From: Ignavibacteria bacterium
GTDB lineage: Bacteria; Bacteroidota; Ignavibacteria; UBA10030; F1-140-MAGs086
DNA length: 37,255 nucleotides
Assembly (NCBI GenBank): GCA_016873775.1
Contig: VGWC01000020.1
Span: 1-37,255, forward strand
Direction of reading: 5' to 3'
Below are positions 15,205-27,100 of the stretch, piece after piece. Position 1 is the first letter of the stretch. Every line of letters starts with the position of its first letter. A program made the position numbers and the translations under genes. The notes under the pieces were generated by a model. That model searched no databases and was not told where the DNA came from. It saw only the letters and a list, made by a program, of their open reading frames with translations.

Positions 15205-17742
15205 TTATTTAAGCACTACGAACTTCTTCGTTTCTGTGTTGCACAACTTACCATGTTGTGTAACGAATATGCGATAAACATACATTCCGCTTGTTAAAGC
15301 ACTTGCATCAAACTCAACTTCGTGTTTCCCCGCTTCTTTTGTTTCGTTATTTAATAGTGTTGCCATTTCTCTTCCGAGAATATCGAATACTTTCAGCGTA
15401 ACATTACTAATTGCCAACATCGAAAAGCCAATAGTCGTTTTCGGATTGAACGGATTCGGATAGTTTTGCGAAAGTGAAACCGCAGAAGGAATGTTATTAG
15501 AAATTTCTTGCGCACCCATAATTATATTGTACGAAAACGCAGACCGTCCATGAGTAAACGCAACAAGTTTTCGCGTCGGTGAATGAAGCGTTAAATCGTG
15601 AACGGAAACATCGGGAAAATTTTCGCCGAGAATATTCCACGTTTCTCCTACATTTGTTGTGAACATAACGTTCAAATCCGTTGCGATATAAAGATGCGAA
15701 CGATTTTGCTCGTCCACAATGACATCATTGATAGGAATATCGGGGAGCGATTCGCCGATGTTGCTCCACGTTGCACCGAAATTGGTTGTTCGAAAAATAT
15801 GTCCTCCAAAATCATACACATTGAAACCGGAAAGAGTTACATACGCAATGTTTGCAGATTCCGGGTCAACGCTTACACGCGTTGCCCAACGATTCGGAAG
15901 CGAGTCGTCAATGTTTACCCAGTTTGTTCCGCCGTTGGTTGTTACCCACACGCGCGAGTCATCTGTTCCGACATAAATAACATTCGAATCCGTTTGCGAA
16001 ACATCAATCGTAGAAATTGTTCCCACTCGTCCACCGTTCCCGTATGTTAAATCGCCGCTGATGGCAGTCCAGTTTTGCATATTATCTTTTGTACGATACA
16101 CGCGTTGCGTTCCTACGTATAATGTTTTGGGATGCTGCAAATCCATTGCAATCGGTGTTGACCAATTAAATCTGTCGTTGGCGCCTATTCCGTTCGTTCC
16201 GTCCTCAAACGAATTTCCGCCATCGGTAGAAAATCCTAAACCACCGTTTTGATATTCTGCATAAACAAAATTAGAATCCGTCGGGTCAACGAGACAGTAA
16301 AAACCATCGCCTCCATAAATTTCAGACCAACTACTGTGGGTGCTATTGCTTGTTCTCAATGTTCCGTTATCCTGCGTTCCGCCAAGAAGTTTATTCGAAA
16401 ACTGAAAATCTATTGTTCCCGCATAAAACTGTGTTATCGGAAGATTCAATGATTTATTCCACGATGTTCCTCCGTTGGTTGAAACAAAAATTCCGCCGTC
16501 GTTTCCCAAAACAATTTTATTCGGATTCGATGGAGCGTATTCCATAGCGTGTTGGTCAACGTGTACATCAAATGAAAGAATGTCTGAAAATGAAGTTCCT
16601 CCGTTCGTGGATTTGTAAAACGAAGTCATTCCTAACCAAACGACGTTCGCATTGGTCGGATGAACAACGATAATATTATTGTACCACACCTGCGACTCGA
16701 ACATTTCCGCGCCATCATTAACCTGATGCCAATCATTTCCTCCATTCGTAGATTTGTAAACTCCTTTTACGTTCACACCGTCTGCAACAAGCGCAAATAT
16801 CGTATTTGGGTTTGAAGACGAAATTGCAAGCGAAATTCTTCCAAGATTTTCATCGTTATTTGGAAATCCGGCTGTTACTTGCGTCCAGTTCTCTCCTCCG
16901 TTGGTTGAAAGAAAAAGTCCGCTTGCAACACCGGAAATAACACTGTACCGCGGCGTTCGGTACCGTGTCCACATTGCCGCAAACATTCTGCTCGAATTCA
17001 TTGGATGAAAAACAATATCTGTTGCTCCCGTCGTATCGTTGAGAAAGAGAACGCGATTCCAGTTTGCACCTCCGTTGGAAGACTTGAACACTCCGCGCTC
17101 TTGTGTTTTTCCGCGATACAAACCAAGCGCGGCAACAAAAATTTCTTGCGGATAATTGGGATTGACAACTATTTTTCCGATGTGTCCCGTGCTTTCCAAA
17201 CCAATGTTTGCCCACGTTTCACCGCCGTTGGTTGTTTTCCATACGCCGTTTCCGGGATACGTTGCAACTCCCGCAGGATTCGCTTCTCCCGTTCCGACAT
17301 AGATACAATTAGGATTTGTCGGGTCGAACGAAAGCGCGCCGATGGAAAAATGTTCGTTGAAAATATTTGTCCACGTGTTCCCATTATCTGTTGTTTTCCA
17401 TACGCCGCCGGAAGCAGAGCCGGCGAAAAAAATATTTTCGTTTGTCGGATGAATAATAAGCGATGTAATTCTCCCGCCAATGTTTGTTGGTCCGGCAAGC
17501 GTCCACATTCCTGACGTTTTTTTATTTGCAAAGCGTGTGTTCATTTCGCTTTTTGCGTTTTCCAAAACTTGGAAAGGAATATCTTCGCGCGGAAAACTTC
17601 GTTGTGTAATAAACCAATCGTTATCGAGGTTTTCCTGTTCTTTAAAAAATCCGTTATCGTTGTTATGGTGATACGTTATAAAAAAATATGCAATGAAAAA
17701 CGGAAGAGAAAGAGAAATTGCAAATGCGAATTTGGGCTTCAT
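15205..17742 (-). CDS. T9SS-exported BNR/sortilin-like beta-propeller protein
   Basis: 845 residues. N-terminal hydrophobic segment (FAFAISLSLPFFIAYFFITY) is an export signal without an obvious cleavage site. The body opens with MWTLAGPTNIGGRITSLIIH and carries about 13 'x(K/S)(T/S)(T/N)xGGxxW' Asp-box/BNR blades (e.g. VWKTTDNGNTWTNI, LFLSTNGGENWTQV, VWVTTNGGTNWVNI) alternating with 'P(T/S)NPNxIYVGT' strands, the pattern of sortilin/VPS10-like and glycoside-hydrolase-like propellers. This suggests two propellers in tandem. Residues ~758-845 are a type A sorting domain (SQNYPNPFNPKTTIGF, VFDILGREMATLL, SGMYVYR). No catalytic residues were identified, so hydrolase activity should not be assumed. 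A damaged inverted copy of its sorting-domain sequence lies at 17860-18003. Confidence 0.9.
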   Translation of the reverse strand: MKPKFAFAISLSLPFFIAYFFITYHHNNDNGFFKEQENLDNDWFITQRSFPREDIPFQVLENAKSEMNTRFANKKTSGMWTLAGPTNIGGRITSLIIHPTNENIFFAGSASGGVWKTTDNGNTWTNIFNEHFSIGALSFDPTNPNCIYVGTGEANPAGVATYPGNGVWKTTNGGETWANIGLESTGHIGKIVVNPNYPQEIFVAALGLYRGKTQERGVFKSSNGGANWNRVLFLNDTTGATDIVFHPMNSSRMFAAMWTRYRTPRYSVISGVASGLFLSTNGGENWTQVTAGFPNNDENLGRISLAISSSNPNTIFALVADGVNVKGVYKSTNGGNDWHQVNDGAEMFESQVWYNNIIVVHPTNANVVWLGMTSFYKSTNGGTSFSDILSFDVHVDQHAMEYAPSNPNKIVLGNDGGIFVSTNGGTSWNKSLNLPITQFYAGTIDFQFSNKLLGGTQDNGTLRTSNSTHSSWSEIYGGDGFYCLVDPTDSNFVYAEYQNGGLGFSTDGGNSFEDGTNGIGANDRFNWSTPIAMDLQHPKTLYVGTQRVYRTKDNMQNWTAISGDLTYGNGGRVGTISTIDVSQTDSNVIYVGTDDSRVWVTTNGGTNWVNIDDSLPNRWATRVSVDPESANIAYVTLSGFNVYDFGGHIFRTTNFGATWSNIGESLPDIPINDVIVDEQNRSHLYIATDLNVMFTTNVGETWNILGENFPDVSVHDLTLHSPTRKLVAFTHGRSAFSYNIIMGAQEISNNIPSAVSLSQNYPNPFNPKTTIGFSMLAISNVTLKVFDILGREMATLLNNETKEAGKHEVEFDASALTSGMYVYRIFVTQHGKLCNTETKKFVVLK

Positions 17743-18161
17743 AAAAAAACGGATACCGAATAATGAAAAAGTTGCATCAACATAGTTAAAACAAGTGTTT
17801 GAAAAAAAAACTTCACGGGTTCCGCAAGTATTGAATGTTTAACTTCTGTATTTTCTACTTCGCAAAACTATCCGAATCCGTCCAATTCGAAAACGACTAT
17901 TGGCTTTTGGCTGTAGGCAGTTAGTAAAGTATTCGGCATTCTTGGGGGAGAAATGGCAACGCTTTTAAATAACGAAACGCAAGAAGCAAGGAAACATAAA
18001 TAGTAATAAAAAGAGGTAAGATATTTTAGTGAATCTTTGAGAATCTCGAGAATAGATGTACCAAATATTTTTTTTGCCGTGATATGAATCAATAGAATTT
18101 CTATTATGAATTTCCTATTTTTTACAAGAATTATATATCATCTTTTTCACAAGAGTATTTT
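17743..18161. other. 419-bp divergent intergenic region between two T9SS genes
   Basis: Apart from the sorting-domain fragment at 17860-18003, the region holds AT-rich sequence that must contain divergent promoters for the BNR gene (minus) and the giant gene (plus). I could not identify either with confidence. AAGAG a few bases upstream of ATG 18162 is a weak ribosome-binding candidate. No RNA gene or complete ORF is supported. Confidence 0.5.
17839..18003 (+). pseudogene. Decayed T9SS sorting-domain fragment, inverted relative to the adjacent gene
   Basis: In one plus-strand frame 17860-18003 reads SQNYPNPSNSKTTIGFWL, a TAG, AVS, then KVFGILGGEMATLLNNETQE and ARKHK, ending in TAG. It aligns residue for residue with the sorting domain of the minus-strand gene at 15205 (SQNYPNPFNPKTTIGFSMLA... 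KVFDILGREMATLLNNETKE AGKHE), with a 12-bp in-frame deletion and an internal stop. By eye close to nine bases in ten are identical to ~15320-15471 on the opposite strand. There is no start codon or body, so it cannot encode an exported protein. Confidence 0.8.
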
Positions 18162-21100
18162 ATGCGTATTCAAAACTATCTAAAAATATGTTTGGGTCTT
18201 TCAATGTTAATTACAATGTCTGTTTTTTCCCAAACTTCAACATCGTGGATTGGAGGAAGCACGAATTGGAGCACTTCGTCTAACTGGACAAACGGCGTTC
18301 CCAATTCGGCGGTAGATGCGATTATTGGAGATGCAAGTTTTACAGGTTCCAATCAACCGAACTTAAGCGCGTCCTCATCGTGTAAATCGCTAACTATTGG
18401 CAATGGAACGAAAACTTCAACTCTTACATTAGACCAAACGCTTACGGTTTCCGGAAATGTGTTAATAGGAACAAATGGTACAATTAATCATTCCAACGGT
18501 GTAACGTTTTCGTTATCAGGCGATTGGACAAAGTACGGAAACTATACTACGTTGAGTACCAGCGACCAAGTAACGTTTAACGGAACAACACAATCCATAA
18601 ACGGCGGAACGGCGTTTCGAAAACTTACAATCAATGCAGGAAGCACGGTTACGTTGAACGCGAACATTTCTGCGTCAAGAGCCGTGGCGATAAGCGGAAC
18701 ATTCAATCCGAATGAATCTCCAACATATTTGTTCACGGGAAGCAATACATTGACCGTGAACAACGGTGGAAAACTTCTTGTCAAAGCGGAATTGTACTCA
18801 CAAAATTTTACAGGATTTTCCGGGACAACATTTAATACAGGAAGCACTGTTGAATACGCTTCAACAACAACAAACCAAACAATAAGCAGTTCATACACGT
18901 ATTCAACACTTCGAATCAGCGGCGCAACAACAAAATCGTTAAGCGCAAACCTCAACGCACTTTCTTCGGTAAATTCTTCCGACGGAAATATCGTCGTTAC
19001 GGAAGGAACATTCGACCTTTCTTCGTACACAGCCAACAGAGGAACAACGGTTGCCGGCGGAACTCTTACTGTCTCCAATGGAGCAACTCTGAAAGTTGCG
19101 GGAACAAAGTCTCTTCCTTCCAATTACGCAACACATTCGTTTGGGGGAACCAGCACGGTTGAATACTCCGGAGCGGACCAAACAATTGATTTAGAATCAT
19201 TCGGAAATTTATCCTTAAGCAGCAGTGGAGGTTCGGCAATAAAAACGCTTCCTTCGACATCAATGACAATTGGCGGAAATTTTTCGACAAGTATTGGAGG
19301 CGGAACAAGCGTATCAGTAATAGCAAATGCGGCTCTAACGATAAACGGAAATGTGTCTCTCGGTTCTTCCACAACTTTTGATGGCAGTTCTTTCACGCAT
19401 AATATTATAGGGAACTGGACGAACAATGGAACATTTACGGGAAATACGAGCACGATAAATTTTTCCGGAACGAATGCAGTAATTAGCGGAACAGGGAATA
19501 ATAATTTCAATAATGTCGTAATTTCCGGAAACGGGGTAACTTCAAATTCGGTAACGAATATAAATATTGATGGAAATATTTCCACAAGCGGCACAGGAAC
19601 ATTTTCTCACGCTGCTGGTGACGGAATTCTTACAATGTCCGGCGCATCAAAAACAATTTCCGGAACAGGAATTACGTTTGGAAATCTTACCATCACTAAT
19701 TCGGTTACGACAACAACCTCATTTTCTATTGCAGGAAACTTCGTTGTGAACGGAACGTTTTCTGCCTCCTTAGGAACAATGACGATAAGTGGGAGTTCAA
19801 AATCAATTAGCGGAAGCGGAACAATTACAATGAATGCAATCAATGTTACGGGAACGATTTCTACATCGGCAAGTTTTTCACTCAATTCGTATCTCACGGT
19901 GAGTGGTTCTCTCTCCGCAACATCGGGCGCCGTTACGTTTTCTGGAACAACAACTCTTTCGGGAACGGCAAATCTTTTCAATGTTATTTTAAACGGTACA
20001 AAACTTCAACTTGGAACCGGATCTGTGTTGGGAGTTGCGGGAAGTTTAACATTGAGCGCGGGAACTTTCGACGTTACCTCTACGACACCAAATACGGTTG
20101 ATTTCAACTCGACTTCTTCGCAATCAGTGATTGGAACGACATACAACAACGTAAGTTTTTCTGGGAACGCGACAAAAACCGCAGGAAGCGCATTGACGGT
20201 GAACGGAGATATTTCGATAAATGCCGGAGCAACATTTAATGCGAGTTTCTATACGCATTCCTTGTATGGAAACTGGACAAACAACGGCACATTTACCGCA
20301 AGCACAAGCACGATTCAATTTGTTGGAGGAAACGACGCTGCAATTTCCGGCGCTTCAACATTCAATATTCTTACGGAAAACAAAAATTCTTCTTCAAACA
20401 ATATTTTATTAAACAGCAACGTATCCGTAGCAACACTCAATATGACCTCGGGAAAAATGACTACGGGAAACAATGCAGTAACCATTACCACGACAAGAAC
20501 CGGCGGAGGAATAATTTTGGGAACGATTTCACGAACGCATATTTTTTCGAACGGAACTTCGTATGCGTTTGAAGGTCCGTTCAATACGATAACTTTTGCA
20601 AGCGGCGGCGCGGGAATTTCTTCGGTAAGCGTTACTGTTACGAGTGGCGCCGTGAGTGATTTTCCGTTTGGCGGTTCTGTTAATCGTGAATATAATGTGA
20701 GCGTTACGGGAGGAGCATACAACGCAACATTACGCTTACACTATGATGATGCGGAGTTAAACGGCAATTCCGAAACTGCAATGTCATTATGGAAGTATTC
20801 CGGCTCATGGTCAAGCTCGGGAAAAACATCCAACAGTTCAACGGATAATTGGGTTGAACTCAATAGTTTAACGAACATTGGAACACGTTGGACATTATCG
20901 GAAGACGTCAATGCGGCGAGATGGAACGGTTCGGTAAGTTCTGCATGGGAAAATGTTTCAAACTGGACTGCAGTACAAGGAGTGCCGTCGCTTCCCCCTT
21001 CGGCAAATGATATTGCGCAGTTGGGAACGGTATCATTTGTCAATCAACCGATTATCAGTTCTGCTGTTTCCGTGAAGAGTATAAAATTCGGAAGCGTACA

Positions 21101-24100
21101 AGCAGCCGTTCTTTCAGTAAATTCCGGTTCACTAACTACTTCGGGAAATATTGGCGGAACGTGGAGCGCCGATGCAGCACATACTATCAGCATCGGTGCG
21201 CAATCTATGTCAATTGGCGGAGATATAGATTTGAGTGATGGAACAACCGGTCGAACAATCAGTTTAAGCGCAAGCACAGGAACAATAACAATTTCCGGTT
21301 CGCTTACGCAATCGGGAGGAGCAGTGGTTTCGTTCACGGGCGCAGGAAATTTGAATATCGGAAGCAACTATAATTTTTCCAACGGAACTTTTTCTGCGAA
21401 TACCAGCACTGTAACCTATAATGGTGCAGGTACGCAAACAGTGGCGCCGGTAACATATTATCATCTAACTTTTGATAAAACACTCGGAACAGCAACGCTT
21501 TCGTCATCAGCGTCGGTGAATGGGAATTTTACTCTTTCTACCAATGGTACTTTTGAAGCAAATGCAAATCTCATCATCGCAGGAAATGTATCCATTGGCG
21601 CTGGCACTACGATGAATGGGAATGGTTCTACTATTTCGGTTGGCGGGGATTGGACAAACAACGGAACATTTACTGCAAGTACGGGAACTGTTGTTTTTAA
21701 CGGAAGCAGCAGTCAAGCAGTTTCTACAACAACATTCAATAATCTTACTGTGAATAAAACCGCTGGAATACTTTCTCCTTCGGGAAATTTAACCGTGAAT
21801 GGTGATTTTTCATTTTCTAACGGAACAGTTAACCTTGCCTCGTATTCTCTCTCCAGAAGTTCCATTGGCGGCACATTTTCTCTTGCTTCGGGAACAACTT
21901 TGAACGTCGGGGGCGCGAATAATTTTCCTTCCAATTTTGCAACGAATAGTTTAGCAAGTTCAAGCACGGTGGAATACAACAGCACAGTTTCGCAATCCGT
22001 TGCGGCTATGACGTATGGAAATCTTTCGTTTTCCAATGGTGGAAGCAATGCAAAAACATTATTGGGATCTTCGACCGTTGCAGGTAACTTTGTGATAAAC
22101 TCCGGAGCATCGTTCAATGCAGGTTCGTATTCGCTTTCAATACAGGGAAACTGGTCAAATAACGGAACGTTTACACCATCAACAAGTAGTATTGCGCTTA
22201 GCGGAACTTCGAAAACATTGAATGGAAATTCTACGTTCAACAATTTAAATGTTACTGGAGTTTATACTGCTACGGATAACGTTACCGTGAACGGAACAAT
22301 GGATAATGACGGAACATTTACGACGGGAAATACAACGTTTGTTTCATCGGGAGATTTTTTAAATTCCGGCAATTTTTCGAACAGCGGAACCGTTACGTTT
22401 TCTGGCACTAATGCGCAAACGATTGTCTTAAATTCCGGTTTCACAAGTTCCGGAACAGTTAATTTTAACGGAACAAGCGCGCCCACGATGAGTGGAACAT
22501 CTTCGCCAAATTTAACAAACGTCAACATCAATAACACCAGCGGCGTTGCTGTCGAAGTGAATTGGACTATTGGCGGTAATTTTTCTGTTGGAAGCGGAAC
22601 AACATTTTCCGGCGGAAGTTCATCGCACACGTTTCAAAGTAATTTTACGAACAACGGAACAGTAACAAGTAATGGAACAATCAATTTTTCGCCCACGGGT
22701 TCGGTAACGCTTACACTTTTGGGAACTTCTTTTTCTAGCGCGGGAACTGTTAATTTCTCAGGAATAGGATTAATCGCATTAACCGGGGGAAATCCGAATT
22801 TCGCACAAGTCAATGTTTCCAACACGAATATTTCAGGCATCGTACTTGTTTCCAATTGGAACGCAAGCGGAAGTGTAACGATTGAAAACGGTGCGTTGTT
22901 GAATGCCGGCTCCAATTTAACGCATACGATTTCCGGAAATTTCACGAACAACGGAACATTTACCGCAAATTCTTCTACGATTGTCTTAAACAGCGGAACA
23001 AGCGCAAATATTACCGGAACAAGCACAACAACGTTTAATAACATAACGATTGCAGGAGCGATTGATGCCGTTGTTGATTTCAATGTCGTTGGAAATTTTA
23101 CGAACAATGGAACGTTTAATGCTGCCGGAACTACCGTTACGTTTTCTGGTTCTTCTCCTTCAATCATTTCGGGAAGCACTTCTCCGACGCAGTTTTACAA
23201 TCTTGATATTTCAAAAACTTCCTCGTCGGTTACGTTGAATGTTCCTCTTACCGGAATCTCATCGCTTAATGTTTCGAACGGAACATTTGACATTTCTTCA
23301 TTCACTGTTTCGCAAAGCGGAAGTGGAACGTTAACGTTAGCTTTAGGAACATTCCTGAAAATAGGAGGAACAAATTCTCTTCCAACTTTTGATACGTACG
23401 CGTTGAGCAATAACAGTACTGTCGAATATTATGGAACAGGAACACAAATAATTTCTGCTGTTAATTATGGAAATCTGACGAGCAGTAATTCTGGAAATCG
23501 AATTCTCGCATCGAGCGGAACAATCGGTATTGCAAGAACATTTACACCCGGAACAAATTCATACACCGTTACTGGAAGCACAATAGATTTTAACGGAAGT
23601 GAAGCGCAAACAATTCCGCTATTCCATTACAATAATCTTACGAGCAGCAACTCCGGAAACCGAATTCTTGCATCGAGTGGAACAATCGGTATTGCGGGAA
23701 CATTTGCACCGGGAACAAATTCGTACACCATCACCGGAAGCACGATAGATTTCAACGGCAACGGAGCGCAAACAATTCCGGGGTTTGTATTCAATAATTT
23801 TTCTACAAGCGGAAGCGGTACAAAAACTCTTTCGGCAAATACGACGGTGAATGGAACAATAGCGCTCACTTCTGGAAGTTTCGATGTTGCTACTTTTATA
23901 TTAACAGCAAAAGGAGATGTGGAAAACGATGATGCGGTTGTCGGTTCGGGAAAAATTTTATTGAGCGGAAGTACCGCGGCACATTCTCTTTCAGGAAATG
24001 GTTCGTTCACAAATCTTGAATTGAACGATGCAAACGGCGCAACGTTCTCTTCTGACGTTACCGTGAACGGAACGATGACAATGATGAACGGTAATATCAC

Positions 24101-27100
24101 GACCAATGCCAACAAACTTGTTATGTCATCTTCGGGAAATCTTTCACGAACAAGCGGGCATATCATTGGTAATTTGCAAAAAAATATTCCAACAGGTTCT
24201 CCTTCCGTTTCGTTTGAAATCGGTGATGCAACATACTATACGCCTGCAACAATAACGTTTGCAAACGTAACTTCTTCAGGAAATTTGACAATGAAAACAA
24301 CGCCAAACGACCATTCCGACATTGCAAATTCCGGAATAAAAACCGAGAAAAGCGTCAACCGTTTCTGGACGCTCACGAACAATGGAACTATTTTTGACTC
24401 GTACAACGCAGTGTTTAATTACGTAGCAAACGATGTTGACGCGGGTTCCAACACCAATTTCTTTATTGCAAAAAATTACAACGGCGTTTTATGGTCTTCT
24501 GTTTTCCTGGGAACTGTTACCGCTACTTCGGCGCAAATTTCGAACGTAACTTCGTTCGGCGATTTTCAAATCGGCGAATCAACGAACAATCCTGTTCCTT
24601 CGATTACTACCATTTCTCCGACAAATAAAAATGTTGGCGGTTCCGGATTTATGCTAACAGTAACGGGAAATAATTTTGTCTTCGGTTCTGTTATTCGTTT
24701 CAACGGAAGCGACAGAACAACAACGTACACAAGCGTTACTGAAATTTCTGCACCAATTCTTGCGAGCGATTTGGATAGTGCGGGAACGTTTTACATTACT
24801 GTTTTTAACCCCGCGCCCGCAGGCGGAACTTCGAATGCGGAGCCATTTACCGTCAATGGCGGAACAATCAGCGGAACAGTGTTCGACGATGTTGATGGAA
24901 ACGGAATAAAAGATGTTGGCGAATCAGGACTTCAAAACTGGAAAATAAAAATTTCTGGCGCAGGCGTTGATTCGCAACTTACGGATATTTCTGGAAATTA
25001 CTCTTTTTCGGATTTACATTCCGGAACATTTTCCGTTTCAGAAGAATTGCAAAACGGATGGATTCAAATAATGCCAAGTTCTCCATCGTCATATTCAATT
25101 TCACTCGGCGGCGCAACGATAAATTTTTCGGGAAATAATTTCGGGAATTTTCATCTCGGAACAATTAGCGGAACAACATTCAATGACTTAGATGGCGACG
25201 GAACAAAAGATATCGGCGAACCCGGTTTGGAAAGTTGGAGAATGCGTCTTGCTGGACCAGTAACAGATTCAATGTTCACGGATGCGAACGGAAATTATTC
25301 GTTCGGCAACATAACCGTTGGAAATTATACAATCACGGAAGCGTTGCAAAACGGATGGATTCACACAATTCCTGTTTCTCCTTCGTCGTATTCGATTTCG
25401 GTTTCGAGCGGAACCAATGCAACGAATAGAGATTTCGGAAATTATCAGATAAGTTCTATCAGCGGAAATGTATTTAACGATTTAGATGGAGACGGAACGA
25501 AAGACCTTGGTGAACCTGGACTTTCCAATTGGAAAATAAAAATCAGTGGCGCGGCAAGCGATTCTGTCTATACCAATGCAAGCGGAAATTTTTCGTTCAA
25601 TAATTTGTTGGCGGGAAATTATACGTTGTTTGAAGACCTGCAAAGCGGATGGAAGCAAACGATTCCTGTATCGCCAACGAGTTATCCGATACTTATTACG
25701 AGCGGAACCAATGCAACGAATAGAGATTTCGGGAATTTTCAACTTGTGGGAATCAGCGGAACAACATTCAACGACGAAAACGGAAATGGTCTGAAAGATG
25801 CGGGTGAATCGGGGCTCTCGAACTGGAAAATAAAACTTTCCGGCGCAAAGGTTGATTCGCAACTTACCGACGGAAACGGAAATTATGCGTTCACCAATTT
25901 AGTTTCGGGAAATTATTCCCTGAGTGAAGTGGCGCAAAACGGATGGATTCAAACGCACCCATCGTCGCCGGGAACATATTCGTTTTCGGTTTCGAGCGGA
26001 ACAAATTATCCGAATACGAATTTCGGAAATTATCAACTTGCAGGTATTAGCGGGCAAGTGTTCGATGACGTCAACGGAAACGGGAGTAAAGATGACGGTG
26101 AAAACGGATTGCAAAACTGGAAAATAAAAATCAGTGGCGTTGCAACGGATTCCGTATTTACCAATGCGAGTGGAAATTTTTCGTTCACGAATTTACTTGC
26201 GGGAAATTATACGGTGAGTTTTGTGATACAAAGCGGATGGATACAAACAATGCCAATTGCGCCGGGAACATATTCGCTGACAATTACAAGCGGACAAAAT
26301 GCAACAGCAAAAGATTTCGGCGCGTTTCAACTTGGAACTATCAGTGGAACGAAATTTTTAGATGCCGATGGCGACGGAGTGAAAGATCTTGGAGAAAGCG
26401 GTATCGTGAACTGGAAAATAAAAATTTCTGGCGCAAAGAACGATTCTGTTCTTACGGATGCAAACGGAAATTTTTCATTCACGAGTTTAAACGTTGGAAA
26501 TTATTCCGTGAGTGAAGTGGCGCAAAACGGATGGTTGCAAACGCTTCCTGTTTCGGGAGGTTCATATTCCGTAACGATTACGAGCGGAACAAATGCTACG
26601 GGAAAAAATTTCGGAAATTTTCAATATGGAATTTTGAGCGGTCAAACATTTAACGACGCGGATGGCGACGGAGTGAAAGATCTTGGAGAAAGCGGTATCG
26701 TGAACTGGAAAATAAAAATTTCTGGCGCAAAGAACGATTCTGTTCTTACGGATGCAAACGGAAATTATATGTTCAGTACGCTCACGTATGGAAATTATAC
26801 CGTAAGCGAAGTTCAGCAAATTGGATGGTCGCAAACATTTCCCGTTGCAGGAACATATTCCATTTCTGTTGCAAGTGGAAGCGTTTTTTCGGGAAAGGAT
26901 TTTGGTAATTTCCAACATCCGGTAATCGGCGGAATGAAATTTAATGACATCAATGGAAATGGAATTAAAGAGGAAAACGAATCGGGACTGGCAAACTGGA
27001 AAATAAAAATTTCCGGTCCGGAGAATGATTCGATGTTCACTGATGCGGGAGGAAACTATTTGTTTTCCGATTTATCAGCAGGAACGTACACGATTAGCGA

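Noticed and set aside
15205-17742. Calling the BNR protein a sialidase or other glycoside hydrolase.
   Set aside because: Asp-box/BNR blades are structural and no catalytic Arg triad or nucleophile motif could be placed.
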